Assembly (NCBI GenBank): GCA_029931535.1
Contig: JAQPZY010001555.1
Span: forward strand, 1,178,001-1,242,000
Source: Margaritifera margaritifera
Lineage: Eukaryota > Mollusca > Bivalvia > Unionida > Margaritiferidae
Length of the DNA stretch: 64,000 nt
Direction: 5' to 3'
The stretch's first letter is position 1, and every line of letters starts with the position of its first letter. Under the pieces are notes generated by a model. That model saw only the letters and a list, made by a program, of their open reading frames with translations, did not search any database and had not been told where the DNA came from. Shown here piece after piece: positions 12,501-27,905 of this stretch. A program made the position numbers and the translations under genes.

Positions 12501-15500
12501 GTGAGTTGACACCTGCCTAAACACTCTATACATAAACTCAGACTCAAGACTAAGGGCTACATGTAATTAACAGTTAATTCTCCTTTTCCACCTTATGTCA
12601 TTGAGCTAATTCACAGAGGTTGAATTGGGGGTTTTTTCCTTCATAAAGGAAAAGTCTATTACTGACAATGATAGATCAGAGTAGGTTATTACAAGTTACC
12701 ATATATGAGTGGATTGAATTAATATTTTAAATTTTTACTTTTCAGACTTTGGAGAATATGACAGCCAAACCAACCCCAACAACCCGACGTACATCCACAC
12801 CTAAAGGTAGACCATCCATAAGGCAGCCATTTTACCTACTGGTGTCCTATGGTTCTCATCAGCAACCACTTCTTGTCATGGCTCTCAAAAAGCATGCATT
12901 TTGAAATTTTGTAATAATTGTGTGTTGTCTCAGCTATTAGTCGCTTTCTTAGAAAGTTGAAAGAACAACAATCAACATTGACTTGTCAGTGCATTTATTA
13001 AAAGCAGACATGAATCCATCTTGTTTGCATTGCTTTGCAAGATGAATTACTTTATTAGTTTGCATGCACAGCAGGAAACCAATGTGGGTAAATAATCATG
13101 AACCATAATTCAGTTAAATATCACAGATGGCAAAATAATGATATGCATTTAAGAATTAAATGAGCAATAAATTATGTCTAGCAGGTTATTTATTCTATGG
13201 ATAACTTTGATTTAATGTTATTTTGAGATCTACATGTTTGAGAAAAGTTGGACAGCCATTAATGATAGTTATCATGTCATTTCTAATCAGTGGTGCATCT
13301 TGAAATGATTATTACTACCATGATATTAGGTCTAAATATATTAAAGAAAATTCACTTTCAGAAATAAAACAAACCACTTAAATAAATATATTACAGAACA
13401 GTAAAGGTGGTATTACAGAACAGTAAAGGTGGTTGATGAGAAGTGGTTGACCAACAACCAGAGAAGCTATGCTTCAGACAGACCATTTCTAAAAATGGCC
13501 TATACTGCAAGCTATTTATGATTGAATGGCCTATATGGCAAGCTATTCATGATCAAATGGCCTATACAGCAAGCTATTCATGATCGAATGGCCTATACAG
13601 CAAGCTATTCATGATCGAATGGCCTATACAGCAAGCTATTCATGATCAAATGGCCTATACAGCAAGCTATTCATGATCGAATGGCCTATACAGCAAGCTA
13701 TTCATGATCGAATGGCCTATTTGGCAAGTTATTCGTAATGAAAATGACTTAGGCAGTAGTTTCTTCTAGAGATCAAAGTAAACTAATTTTAATGTTGCTG
13801 TATTGAAAATATACTGAAAATTTATTTCAAGAAGAGAAATAGTTTTTTTTTTTTGCTGATGAAAACTGGTTGGGCACCAGTATCTGTTTTGAAATGAATG
13901 TTAGAAATAAAGATTGACATGTTATGAAAAATGCATGGAGTGTTAAGTTTTGTCCTGTTTTAACTGATTTATCATCCCATTTTTAAGAAAAGAAAACTGA
14001 TTTTTTTCTGAGGTCACACTAGTGGAAAAAGAACGGGGGATATACTGGAGTCAGTTCTTACATTTTGTCCATCAGTCTCATTTTTGTTTACCTAATATCT
14101 ACTTAACTCTTTGAGTTATCTTCAGGAAGCGTAGTATGCTTTTATATTGTGACTAGACATGGTGTCCTGTGCAAAATGGAGTAAGCAATTTAAGAGTTAT
14201 CCTCATTTTTATTATAAATTGTGTCTGTCCATCTATTTGTCACACTTTTGTCTGGTTAATATCTCCAGAATCATTTGAGGTAATTTCATGAAACATTGTA
14301 TGCATTTGTATTATGACAATATTAAGCCCCATATAAGATTTGGCTTTTTCAGATGAGTACTTTCAGAGTTATCTCCCAATTTTTAAAAATTGTATTGAGA
14401 CTTCCCAGCTTGCAGAGATATTCTGTAAGCACTTACAGACAGATCTAGTTAAGGATTTGGCAAAAGTTTTCATTTTCTTATATTTTCTCAATCATTAAAA
14501 AAAAAATGTTTTATACTTGGAACATCTCATTATGAAGCATAGACAGTTTAATCTGCAACACTACTTCCCACCTCTATGGCTTTAGCGTCAAGGTCACAAA
14601 GTTTACAGCAGTGCTTTGAGTGTTGACTCAACATGAAAGTCATAGTCTTTTTGTTCATATAAATTGGAGCCTTAAATTGTTCTAATCCAACCCCAAACTT
14701 GATGCCTGAGGAATTTCGGCTATAATCGTACTTGTTCTGACTGATCCAGTATTCAGTTTATGCTTTACAATTTGCTATAAAAAAAAAAAATCTTAGCAAG
14801 TACCTGTTATGATTAGAACAAGTGAGGATAATGAACAGAAATGAAATAATAAACCTTAAAAAATCTCATATTTTATCATAAATGCAATTTAAATTTATAT
14901 ACAAGTATTCTAGTCTCATTTATGGATGTATCTTGCCTACTATATAAAGTGTTGCACAAAGCAAAATATAATGTAAAGCATACCTTGTCATCAATAATTA
15001 CATCATCAAAAGTTTGGTCGTAAGAGGGTATATTGTAAAATCACTTTATTTTATTTTTTAAAATATGGATTGGCCTTCAGTTTTTCATCTGAATTCAACT
15101 TGTTATCAAGCCTGAGCAAGTGGGAATCAAGGCATAGATGTCACTTTTCTGTAGCCACCAGTGTCATCATTATTTTAAACAATTTTTTAATGTTTTGGTT
15201 AAAATTTTCGACTGGCACATATTTCATAAACTCTTTCATTGATTCTCATCATATTCGAAATGAAGCACTATGAAGCTAACACAATTCATTCTGTGACATG
15301 CATGCTTGCCTCTTTGACCTTGGGGTCAAACAGTCATAGAAAATTTGTGGTCAGGTTTTGGTTTTAGTTGTTTCATTTGCTTATATCTTCTAAACCCCTG
15401 GATGAATTTTCTTCATACTTGAAATGAATCATTATAAGGCAAAGACTATTCATTCTGCAACATGCCCCTTTGACCTTGAGGTTATTGAATGTCACAGTCA

Positions 15501-18500
15501 TATAAAATTTGTTTTCAATTTTTGGTTAAAGTATTTTTGTTTGCTTATATTTCCCAAACCCCATGAGTGATTTTCTTCATACTTTGGATGAATCATTATA
15601 AAGCTAAGATAGTTCATTCAGCGACATGCTTTCTCAACCTTTGGACCTTGGGGTATAGGTCATGCATTTTACAGCAGATCATTTGCTCAACATGCAGGCA
15701 CTGATCTCTTCGTCATTGATGATACATCCATTTACAGAGTTTTATATGCCTGCCTGTTGGCAGAGCGTATTATGCTATGATCCTCTCTGTCTGTTAACCT
15801 TTCCTTTTCCACATGATAACTTAAGTTCTACAGCACTTACCTTCACCAAGATTTACAGGTAAGTTCTTATTAAAGAAAAAAAGAAGCCTCTCAAGTTGGG
15901 GGTCAAAAGGTCAAAGGTGAAGGCCACTGTGACCGAAAGAAGAAAAATGGTTTCAGCACAATAACATTAGTTACACATCACAGACCTGGACCAAACATTG
16001 TGGATGACTTGCACTTATAGGTATGGAAGAGGCCTATTGGTTTTGGGATTAAAGGTCAAGATCATTTTAGCCCAAAGAAAAATGGGTTTTGCAGAATAAC
16101 TTTAGTCCTAGAGTAAGTTCCTTTACCAGACTTTGTAAAGAAACCTAAAGATTCCTGGATCTAAAGGTCAGAGGTCATGGTCATGGTAAGTCTAAAAAGA
16201 AAATAATGGTTTCTGCAAAATAAGTTTGGTTCAAGACTGCATACCATGACCAAAGCTCCATGTCATTGAGACTTGTTGGTCAATAATCAGTCAATTGCTA
16301 TTAGTGCCTACATAGAGGACTATTAAACAAGGGGAAGGTAATATGTGCCATCAACCATACTCTTCTGTTTACTACAGATTTAGGTATGTTAAATTGGGAG
16401 TCGCATTGGCTCCGCGTTTAGTTTACAAAATGTACAATCAGCGGTTTGCAGATTCAAATCCTCTCTAGACTAGCCTGGGTTGGCTGCCATAGTGTGTCTC
16501 CAAGCTAGACATTTTACACCCAATACCTTGGCACTAAATAGTCATTCATGTGCTGATGTGCTGTTAACGCTAATCAGTCAATTAATCAAGCAGTAAGAAC
16601 TATTTTTGTCAGGCTTGTGTTTAGCACATAGCAAGACATAGTATCGCTTTTCTAGCAGTGTCATTTTAGTCAGCATACAGATTTTGTGGAATCTGTTTAA
16701 AAGTATATATAATTCTACCTCAGTTACTATATTAAAAGTATTTATAATTCTACCTAGTTACTGTATTAAAATTAAAGTTCAGTACACTATTATTGTATGC
16801 CTAAAATTTGTACCCCAGCAATTTCTGTCTTCCTGCATTTACATATAGCTGTGCCTTCATAGTGCCAGTTACAGACCACATGCTGTATACTGCACAGATT
16901 CAACACATCTGCATTTACCTTAAAAGTGTTAGTAGTAAATGAAAGATTTTGTTCATTTTCTGTTTTCAGTTCAGCAGTTGACAGTGTCAGCAGGAGAAAA
17001 CAAAGTGCTGCAGCTACCAGACAGTGAGATTACACTTAATGCTTATGTTGTTGCTAAGGAACCAGGTATGTAGCCAGTGACAATTATATTTTCATTGAAA
17101 TAATAGAGATAAATAGAGGATATCTAGGTTTTTCTTTAGCTGATATTAAGAAATATTTCATGATACATAGTATTGTCACATTATGCATTCAAATATGAAT
17201 TCTTTGGCCCAGGCAGTGTTGCAGTCTAGTTTGGTAACAGTTTGGTAGTCTAGTTGGCCCAGGCAGTCTAGTTTGGTTTGGTAACAGTTTGGTAGTCTCA
17301 TTGGCCCAGGCAGTCTAGTTTGGTTTGGTAACAGTTTGGTAGTCTTGTTGGCCCAGGCAGTCTAGTTTGGTTTGGTAACAGTTTGGTAGTCTAGTTGGCC
17401 CAGGCAGTCTAGTTTGGTTTGGTAACAGTTTGGTAGTCTAGTTGGCCCAGGCAGTCTAGTTTGGTTTGGTAACAGTTTGGTTGTCTAGTTGGCCCAGGCA
17501 GTCTAGTTTGGTTTGGTAACAGACGCTGCACCCAAATTTAGATGGTCAACATATTTCAGTTTACAATCAATACTCATCTTTGATTGCTCCAGCATTTTCA
17601 ACCATGATTATGAGTGTGATGAAAGAGTGTAAAAGGTACTCAGTGGGTGACAATAACTATAGCTATCAAATAGAAACTGGTCATGTAAGTTCAGTCACTG
17701 ACAATTTTCATTATTCATGTGGAAAAACTATTATTAAATAAGTTAATAGTTGAAACCTACTTTTTGTTGCTTGGAGTTGTTTTACCATATATATTCGCGT
17801 ATAAGCCGATACCAACTGCAAACTGCATAGACCCAGATCTGCCATCGCATAATGCACCGGCAGATCTGGGTCTATGCATTTTGTAAAGACTGATCATTAG
17901 AACAAACAACATAGACCCTGATCTTCTGGTGCATTATGCGACGGCAGATCAGGGTCTATGTTGTATGCATTTGGACCCGGTCTATATGTGAGTAAAGACG
18001 TTCTGTATTTTTGATGGCACCTCCTCAATGGTTACATGAATGTAGAGTCTTGATGTACTTTAAGATCTGTTAATCCAGATGGAGAGGGAGAGAGGGTGAG
18101 AGAGAGTGAAATGAGAAGAAGATAAATGAAATAGGTGTAAATATGGAATACTAAGTTTGAATAACATACATAACGGCAGATGTATTTCCTGAATGGGGAA
18201 AAAAGAAAGTTCCAAAAGTGATATCACCATTGTGGCAATAAAAGTGTTATCGCCACTGTTACAATATACATTTTCTCCCACTGGTATATTTCAGTATCTC
18301 ATTATGAAATACATAATAAATAATCATACAATCATTATGAAATACATAATAAATAATCATACAATCATTTTATCTTTTTTTAAACTTATACAGCCCAGAT
18401 AAAATAAACAGCCACTGAAAATGCTCCAAATGACAAAAATTGTGATTTATCATGTTGCCAGTAACAGGCAGAAAGGGTAATTAATTGCTTTTGAACATAT

Positions 18501-21500
18501 ACATGTCTGTACATATGTAAAACTGCAACAGGTACTTCTTGCCAGGTATGTGAAGGAAAAATCTTGATGTTTGTGTGGGATCTGCACATTGCATGATGTC
18601 AGCATTACTTTCGTACTATGCTTATATTTTACAATATGTTTATTATGCAGTTATACTACTTGACTCAGATGTTCAAAATAAGACATTGTATATATTTTTA
18701 CAGTGGTTGTTCTGTGTATTGCAGTGAAATCATACATCATCAGTTTCACAGTTCATACAAAGTATTGTTTCTGTATTCTGACACTTTCCAAATATATATT
18801 GAGATATTTCCAACTTCCTGTTATGTTTCTGGCGTCAATTTGCAGGTGTTGACTACCACTATGAGTGGACATTAGAGGCTTATCCAGAAGGAGCCGAGTC
18901 AGGCAATATGGAGGGCAAGACTACAGACACTTTGATCCTGAAAAATGTAAGTACTTTTAGTTATCGTATATACTCACGTATAAGCTAGGTCCAAATACAA
19001 ACAACATAGACCCTGTTCTGCCGTCGCATAGTGCGCCGGCAGATCAAGGTCTGTGTTGTTTGTACTACTGATTAGTCCTTACAAACTACATAGACCCAGA
19101 TCTGCCAGTGCAAGATGCGACTGCAGATCTGAGTCTATGCAGTTTGCAGTTGGTATTGGATTATACGCGAGTGTATGTGGTATATTATATCTTTCATAAC
19201 AGGGTTATGGTGTTTTTGTTAGATCTTTCCCGACCTAAAACTAAAGGTAAAGATGAAAAATATATGAGCATGTCTATGAACTTATAATTTTTTCATGCGT
19301 GATGTTTTGTTTTATTTTTGTTGCAAGTTAGTGTGTGTTTACCTTGAACCTTGGAATATAGATGTAGGAGGTTTTTGAATTGAATATCTGGCATTAAGTT
19401 TTAATCTACTTACAGCTTCAGAAATAATAAACTTTATCCCCTGCCCCAAAATTAATTTTTTTTTTAATTGCTAACAGAATGTGCATACAATCTTACTTGG
19501 AAAATGTAAGGCCTCAGAAAATATTAGTCCAAAAGGCCTGAGGTCAGGATTGATAAAGATGACCTTTAATACAGGCGAGACAGAAAAATTATTGTACATA
19601 TATATTACTTTTGGTCAGATTTTTCATTGGTTCATTGAACAGAATGGGTGAAGGTCAGAGTGAATTAAGCAAAGCAGGTCAAGTTTGCTATCCAAGCATC
19701 TTTGGAAAATAAAAATGCTAGATATGGAATTATATTTCAAGTGCTTTGCCCCAATGCATTTACATTTGCTTTTTGGTTTTCAATCACATCTTGCGTCACT
19801 ACCTTCAGGACAAGATGCATTTTTCAAGTAGGGAGGAATAGAAGTGATCACCCGTAGTAAAACAATGATCTATTTACATCCATTGAATTGTTCAATAGCA
19901 GGATATGCTCTACTGACTTTAGATTTTGTTACACACTGTCTATACTCGATTATAAGTCAAGTCCAACTGCAAAAAACATAGACCCTGATCTGTAGTCATA
20001 TAATATGCCAGCAGATCAGGGTCTGTGTTCTTTGTTCTACTGATTACTCCTAACAAACTGTGGCAACACAGATCTGCTGGCACATTATGCAATAGCAGAG
20101 CAGAGTCTATTCAGTTTGCAGTTGGATGTAACTATTACCATAGCTTCTTTTTGTCTGAAATTAAACACAAATTATTGAGGAAATTATTTACAATTGTTTT
20201 TTCTTTTCTCAGTTAATTGCAGGTTTATATACATTCAGAGTCCAAGTAACAGCACCTAACATGAATGGTGAAGCCTATGTTAATGTAACTGCTCTTCCAC
20301 GTAAGTATTGCAGAATAATTATGTTTTCATTGTTGTCAATCCTTACATTTTGGGCCAACGGTGGCTAAGTGGTCTAAAGTGCTAGACTTTACAGATCACT
20401 CACATCTGATCTGGTTGGGCTCAAGTCTTGGTTTGACCAATGTGGGTATGTGAGAAAGCTTGCCAGTAGCTTTCCTGTGGGTCAGTGGTTCTTCCAGGGG
20501 TCTTCCTGGGCTCTTTCTCCGCCATATATACTGGCCACCAGTGTATGGCCTATCATGTGCTAAAAATGGCGTTAAACTCTAAAAATCACAAATCTATTCC
20601 ATCTTGCATGTCTCATTGAGTGTGCAGAGGGACAGTATTTAACTTAAATTTTGACAAAGTATTCAGCCTAGATTTGTTATATTTTGTCCTCTTTTTCTTT
20701 TCCTCAAATAGTTTACCTGATCATATTATGTTAGGAGTTTTTCCACTACCTCACAATTCAGCCCTCCCAAGTGTAAAAAAGAAAATGTTAACCATGTCTT
20801 TTGACTTGTTTTAGCAATAAAAGTCCTAAAAAATGTCATCTGCTGACAGAGGCAAAATACAGGTGAGAGTGGTTTCCCCTTGGATAGAGGAATTGGTGCC
20901 AAATCATGTCATTTGTCAGTTATTACTTCTACTTGTGCTTAGTCAACATGCTTATTAAAGGGCCTTGCAAATATCTTCCATTTTGTGCTTATCTCAAATC
21001 TGAGATAACCGAGGAATTTTCTCATCACTTGGGAGGTATACTCAGTCTATTTTCTCACTTAATCCTTATCATATATGAATATTTTGCACCTGAATTCTCC
21101 ATTTGTCATGTGATAAGCAGATATGCAGTATTTTCTCTATTCAAAAGCTGTCAGCAGTACTTAAACTACATCTGGGTAATTGACTTTATTGCATCTTATT
21201 TCAAGTAAATGATCGTTTATTCTCAGTAATTCAGTTGTTTCTGTAAGTCTCTATAGCATTTATTTCATTCCTTAGCATCCAGTGACAGTAAGCTTATTAC
21301 AATGCATGACTGATTTGCCTGTATATGCCATTGTTGTTCTCTTTTTATACAAATAACAATGGGCAGGATTCGATTGGGGGAGGGAAGCATGTAAAAGTTT
21401 AAGCTGTCTGAAGATGATCTCTCACCTGCAGTACCATGTAAAATTTGCACTATGTAGATGGAGGACAGATGTGCCACGATTTTGGCCAAACAACTTTCCC

Positions 21501-24500
21501 AGGCTAGAACGAGAGCCTGTAAATGGTCCATAAAGAATGTGGACACTATCAGCCTTGCCGCTGACGCTGCCTCAGTAGTAAACATCTTCATGTTGCTTTC
21601 ACTGAGAAGTCACAGATGATAAAAAGGACCACCATTCTTTGCCATATCAAGCCCCCTACACAGCTGTAGTGTCACCTTCACCCACTTTGCCACCACTCTC
21701 TTCCTGTCATACCAGCACTGAACAGATTCCTGTGCCACTACCAACATGGTACGGTGACCCCTATGAACCAGTCCTGGAGGACTCCATACTTTCCATACAC
21801 CCTGGTAATGGCTATTGTGATCTATCCTTTGATAACTTTTACTGGATCTCAACACCTAACATTTGCTGGCCTTGTAACTCAGCCACTCCAGTTCCAGCAT
21901 TATCCTGACTTATGCCCAAGATCTCTGGATATGGTAATTTGCCTTCCCAATATGACCAGTCCTGGAAGTTTACAGCATCTACCATCTGGTCATGCCACTT
22001 TCAGTGCTGTCTTTGTCACAGACTCTGAGCACAACCAATACAGGATTTGGTGATCGAGCCTGACATGATATCCAGTACCAGACCACTGACAGTAACACAG
22101 ACCTGCACCAGACCATTCTGTCACTTGTCCTGGCTCCATCATGTCTATAGCACATTATGCCAATTTGCCTTTTCTAGATTCCCATCTCAGACTTTTGACA
22201 ACACTCAAAGTCATGCTTGTAGATTACCATTACCCATCTCAGATTTTTGACAACACTCAAAGCCATGCTTGTAGACTACCATTTTCCATCTCAGACTTTT
22301 ATCAACACTCAAAGTCATGCTTGTAGATACCCATTACCCATCTCAGACTTTTGACAACACTCAAAGTCATGCTTGTAGATACCCATTACCCATCTCAGAC
22401 TTTTGACAACACTCAAAATCATGCTTGTAGATACCCATTACCCATCTCAGACTTTTGACAACACTCAAACCCATGCTTGTAGATACCCATTACCCATCTC
22501 AGACTTTTGACAACACTCAAAGCCATGCTTGTAGATACCCATCTCAGACTTTTGACAACACTCAAAGTCATGCTTGTAGATACCCATTACCCATCTCAGA
22601 CTTTTATCAACACTCAAAGTCATCTTTATACCCATTACCCATCTCAGACTTTTATCAACACTCAAAGTCATGCTTGTAGATACCCATTACCCATCTCAGA
22701 CTTTTGACAACACTCAAAGTCATGCTTGTAGATACCCATTACCCATCTCAGACTTTTATCAACACTCAAATTCATGCTTGTAGATTACCATTTCCCATCT
22801 CAGACTTTTGACAACACTCAAAGTCATGCTTGTAGATACCCATTACCCATCTCAGACTTTTATCAACACTCAAATTTATGCTTGTAGATTACCATTTCCC
22901 ATCTCAGACTTTTGACAACACTCAAAGTCATGCTTGTAGATACCCATTACCCATCTCAGACTTTTGACAACACTCAAAGTCATGCTTGTAGATACCCATT
23001 ACCCATCTCAGACTTTTGACAACACTCAAAGTCATGCTTGTAGATACCCATTTCCCATCTCAGACTTTTGACAACACTCAAAGTCATGCTTGTAGATACC
23101 CATTACCCATCTCAGACTTTTGACAACACTCAAAGTCATGCTTGTAGATACCCATAACCTATCTCAGACTTTTGACAACACTCAAAGTCATGCTTGTAGA
23201 TTACCATTACCCATCTCAGACTTTTGACAACACTCAAAGTCATGCTTGTAGATACCCATTTCCCAACATGGACAGACTCACAACCTCATTTACTGTCTCT
23301 GACAATCTGCTTCCCCTATTCAGTTTTCACTACCATTGCAGGAGGCTGTTTCTTCTATATTAAATCTGATGATGTATAGGGAAGACTTGGCCTTTCATGC
23401 CTTGATAGAAGAAGTCTTGTTGCTACTACCCCCAAAGTTTTGTTCTCCTCTTGCTCTGTCATTGGATGCATATATAAATCCTGTATCTGTTGACATTTTA
23501 ACCAAAAAGACCAGCCTTCCTTAGGGTCTCAGAGCAAGTGACACTAAGGCACAAGGAGAGAAGGGCCATTTACAGTGCAGTTTTTCTCCCATTCAGTCAC
23601 CTTCCTGCAGAAAATGGTGCAGTGCTCATGCAAACTTTTTTCTGACATCCCAGTGTGTGTGTGTGGGGGGGGGGGGGGAGAGACCTCAGCATCTCACCAT
23701 GGAGGAGTGGGAATGACTCTAAAGGACCCATGAGTCTTACAAGTAGTCTGCAGTCTCGCCAAGTTGTCTTGGAGAGACTCCAGATCACTTTCCTCACTCC
23801 ATTATCAAGGGCTTACATTCCCAGATGTCCTTCAGTGGGAAATAGAAACAGGTGGTAGAGATCGTTCATAACTCAAACTCACTTGGATTTTACTCTAGAA
23901 CTTTTCTTAGTCCCCAAGGCCAATAGCAAGCTCAGACTTGTCATTGACCTAAGTTCCATTAACTAGCACACTCAGGCACCGAAGTTAAGGATTGAGACGC
24001 TGAAGTCAATTCTCAGTGCCATTGAGGAGGGAGATTTTGCTGTCAGCTTAGACCTCCAAAAAGCACACCTACATATTTCCATTCACAAGCCTTCCTGGAA
24101 ATTCTGAAGGTTCACTTGCAGGAACATAATATATTTGTTTGGGGCTCTCTCTATCAACCCGAATCTCAGTCCCTGGGTGTTCACCAAAGTCATGGACCAG
24201 GTTGTGTCACACTTAAGAACTACCTACACGTCCCAGACATTAAATTAACTGGATGACATTCTCAAAAAGCACAAGGCAAGCAGCCTGTTGTATATTGACA
24301 TGAAAACCATTATTTGTATCTTTCTTCACCTTGGATTCTTTATCAACAAGGACAAATCTGATCTCATTCTGTCCCAGCACTTCATTCTTCTGGACTTCAT
24401 GCTCAGAGTCTCTCTAAATCGCATTTGCCTAGGAATGCACCTTAATGATTGTTTAAATTGTGTCTTCCATATGCTCAGAGATTAAAATTTCAACCCAGAA

Positions 24501-27500
24501 ATTTCCTTGCCTCTTGGTTCTTCTCAGTGCAGCTGCAGATCATATTATTTTGGGCTACTTCTTCATGAGACCCTGAAATTGATCCTTTCAGTCACAGTGG
24601 TGGCCAAAAGTTTGCCAACTAAACCAAATGATCATAAGTTTTGGATTTCATGAGACTCCAGCTCGACCAATGGGAGGACCTATAAGCTTGCATTTTGCTT
24701 AACTCTCTCTACCTCTTACATATTCTCCTACATATTCTAATGAAATTATAATTGGGTAATGTATTCGAAGAAGAAACCAATTTTTGGAGTATAATATTTT
24801 TCTTTGATGATATTTACCCAAATATAATATGGGCAATCCCTCCCAAGTGTTACATTCCTGGAAGAGCATGCACTTCTACTCCAGTAGTAACTGATGAATA
24901 ATGGGATTTGGTACCAATCCCTCTGTCCAAGGGGAGATCACTCTTATCCACCTTCTGTCTCAGTAAGCAGACAACATTTTAGTATTTCTGTTGCTAAAAG
25001 AAGCCAAAAAGATATGATTAATGTCTCTTTTCACTTGGGAGGACTGGATTTGTGAGGTAGTGGAAGGACTCGTAACATATTATGATTGGGTTTTATCCAA
25101 ACATTTGTTTCATCTTACCAGTCTTTATTTGAATCTTTTATTCAATATTTGTCTATCGCTTTTTTCTGAAACAATGCATGTATGCACATGATATATATTA
25201 TCAAGTACAAGCCTGTGTAATGCTGTGATGATACTAATTGTACCAGAACATTTTATAGCACAAAAGAAACGTTCATTTTTTCTCATGGTATTTTTCACAG
25301 ATTGTTTTGTTGAACCCATGTCAGTATAAAGCCAGACATTGCAGTCACTTCGCCAGCAGTGGTGATGTTGGCAACAGCAATAATTATAATTACAGTGTTG
25401 TTAGAGTTTGTTTAAATTTTTTAATTTGCTTGTATTTCCTGCAGCCTTGGATGGATTCTCTTCATACTTTGTATGTCTTATTTAGAAGCAGTGACCCGGG
25501 TGGTAGAGTGGTCTAAGACACTTGCCTTTACAGATCACTGACATATCAGCTCGCCCAACATGGATATGTGAGAAATCTTGCCAGTAGTTTTCTGTGGGTC
25601 AATGGTTCTTACCAGGGTTTTCTGGGGTTCTAACTCCACCAAATATACTGGCTGCCATGTATAGCCTATTGTGTGCTGAAGAATGGCGTTAAACCCACAA
25701 AACCAAACCAAACCATTAGGATGCAAAATATAATTTATTCTTTAATACAGTCCCTCATCCCTTAAATCTTGGTATCAAGGTAACAGGTATAGAAATATAA
25801 GTTTTGGTTTGGGTTGAAGTTTTTTATTTGATTACATTTCCATAACTCTCGTATGGATTATGTTCATACTTCAGATGTTTCATTATCAAGCAAAGACAAT
25901 TCATTTTATGATTTACTTGCTCACTCATTGAGTTTTGGGTCAAGGCCACAAGGTTTACATCAGTGTTTTGAGTGTGGACTCAGGATACAGGCTCTGGCTT
26001 TGTTACATAAAAATTGCAGACTTTCTTCTGAGTTTTCCTGACTTTGCTAGTGGTACATGTAAACCATTCATTTCTGTTTTGTTTCAGCAAAAAGGGAGAA
26101 TAAACCCCCTGTGGCCATTATCAAACCCACATCTCTACAGATTAAACTACCCAACTCTGGTATATTGGATGGATCAGGTATGTTTGTTTTTTGTGGTTTA
26201 TCAAAACAGAAAAACACATTTCAGTGGGAATGCAAGAGCAACTATAAGCTTCTTCTTATGTTAAATTTATAAGTGGTAAGTTGATCGATGTACAGAACAG
26301 TCCTTAACTAAAATGGATACATTTTCAGGGTTAGGTCCAATAAAATGGTTTCAGTCTGATAAGACACTTTTGTTTAAGTGGGATGTTAAATCCTTATACC
26401 GTCTATACTTGCGTATAAGCTTTGTCCAAATGCAAACAAGATAGACCCTGATCTGCCATTGCATAATGTGCCAGCAGATCAGGGTCTATGTTGTTTGTTC
26501 TACTGATTAGTCTTTACAAACTGCATAGAGCCAGATCTGCCAGTGCATTATGCAACGGCAGATCTAGGTCTATGCAGTTGGTATCGGATTATACGCGAGT
26601 ATATACGGTAACTGTTGTTTGGTAATAGAGTTTGCACCAATTGCCATTCAAAATTGGTTGCCACACAGTTGCTAAATATTCCTGATTATGTTCCGATTTG
26701 TATTGGTAGCCAAGGCAAATAAGCCTTTAAATTCTTCACTTGGACACAATTATTGAGATAACATAGGTTTTCCACAACAGAGAACCTGCTCCGCTGGTTT
26801 ATGGCAGGTCATAAAGTGCTAAAGATTTCCACAGGTCTCATATACTTTTCACTGACTTTTATCGTTTTCTTTCACAGGACTGTTATTGCAATTTAAAAAT
26901 TGCATAGGAATTTTAATTTTTCATTATTTAATAAGAAATAGAAGTCTCAACAGTGTAATTTTATGTTCAATCTCTTCCAGAGTTCATAGTGCTACAGTTA
27001 GGTTAAATGTGATCTCATATCAATTACATAATAATGTAAAGATTGGGTCATATCAAGCTGCTCAATGAACATTGATTTCACAAAAGTGGACTACTTTAAG
27101 AAAGAGGAATAGAACTTGGTACATTGATGTATCTCTAGATTGTCAAATATCACAGTTTGGGTCATATCTTCAAAGTCAGGATCACAGATTAAAGTCCTGA
27201 CACTATCGTATTTTCTCAACATGCTTGTTGGAAGACATAAATGCACAGAATATGCTTGTTGGAAGACATAAATGCACAGAATATGCTTGTTGGAAGACAT
27301 AAATGCACAGAATATGCTTTTTGAAAGACATAAATGCACAGAATATGCTTGTTGGAAGACATAAATGCACAGAATATGCTTGTTGCATATATGAATACCC
27401 AGTCTATTGGTATATTCACAAATATGTATTGACTCTTGTAATAGAAGGTAGATTTTAGAATGAGATGAAATTGAGATATGTTTTAAACAACAGTATATTT

Positions 27501-27843
27501 TTATTTTAGTAAGTACACTGCAAAATTGGAGCAGATAATGACAAAGTTGACAGTGTCAGTCACGTGAACAGATTTTATTCTCAGTAGCAAAGATTTTCAC
27601 ATTGAATTAAAACTTGTTGTTACTGAACATGTCAGTTTGCCCTGTCCAATGGTATATGATTTTTTCTAATTATTTTTCTTCAAAATTTCATGATTCATAA
27701 AATGTTTCTGATACTGGAATTATATGCATTAAAACAATTTAAATTGCTTGATAAAGTTAATGCAATATGTATTGATGAATGGTAAGGTTATTCCATTGTG
27801 TGTGTGTGTGTGTGCGTGTGTGCGTGCATGTGTGCGTGCGTGC

Positions 27844-27905
<62 letters not shown>

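Noticed and set aside
18300..18368. Two-copy 35-bp duplication
   Set aside because: Too short and AT-rich to mean more than slippage.
22141..22707. Overlapping ORFs in the 52-bp array
   Set aside because: Repeat translations; the array lies in a decayed retroelement.
27091..27419. Minus-strand ORFs across 27.1-27.4 kb
   Set aside because: Produced by the 31-bp minisatellite; repeated peptide with no domain.
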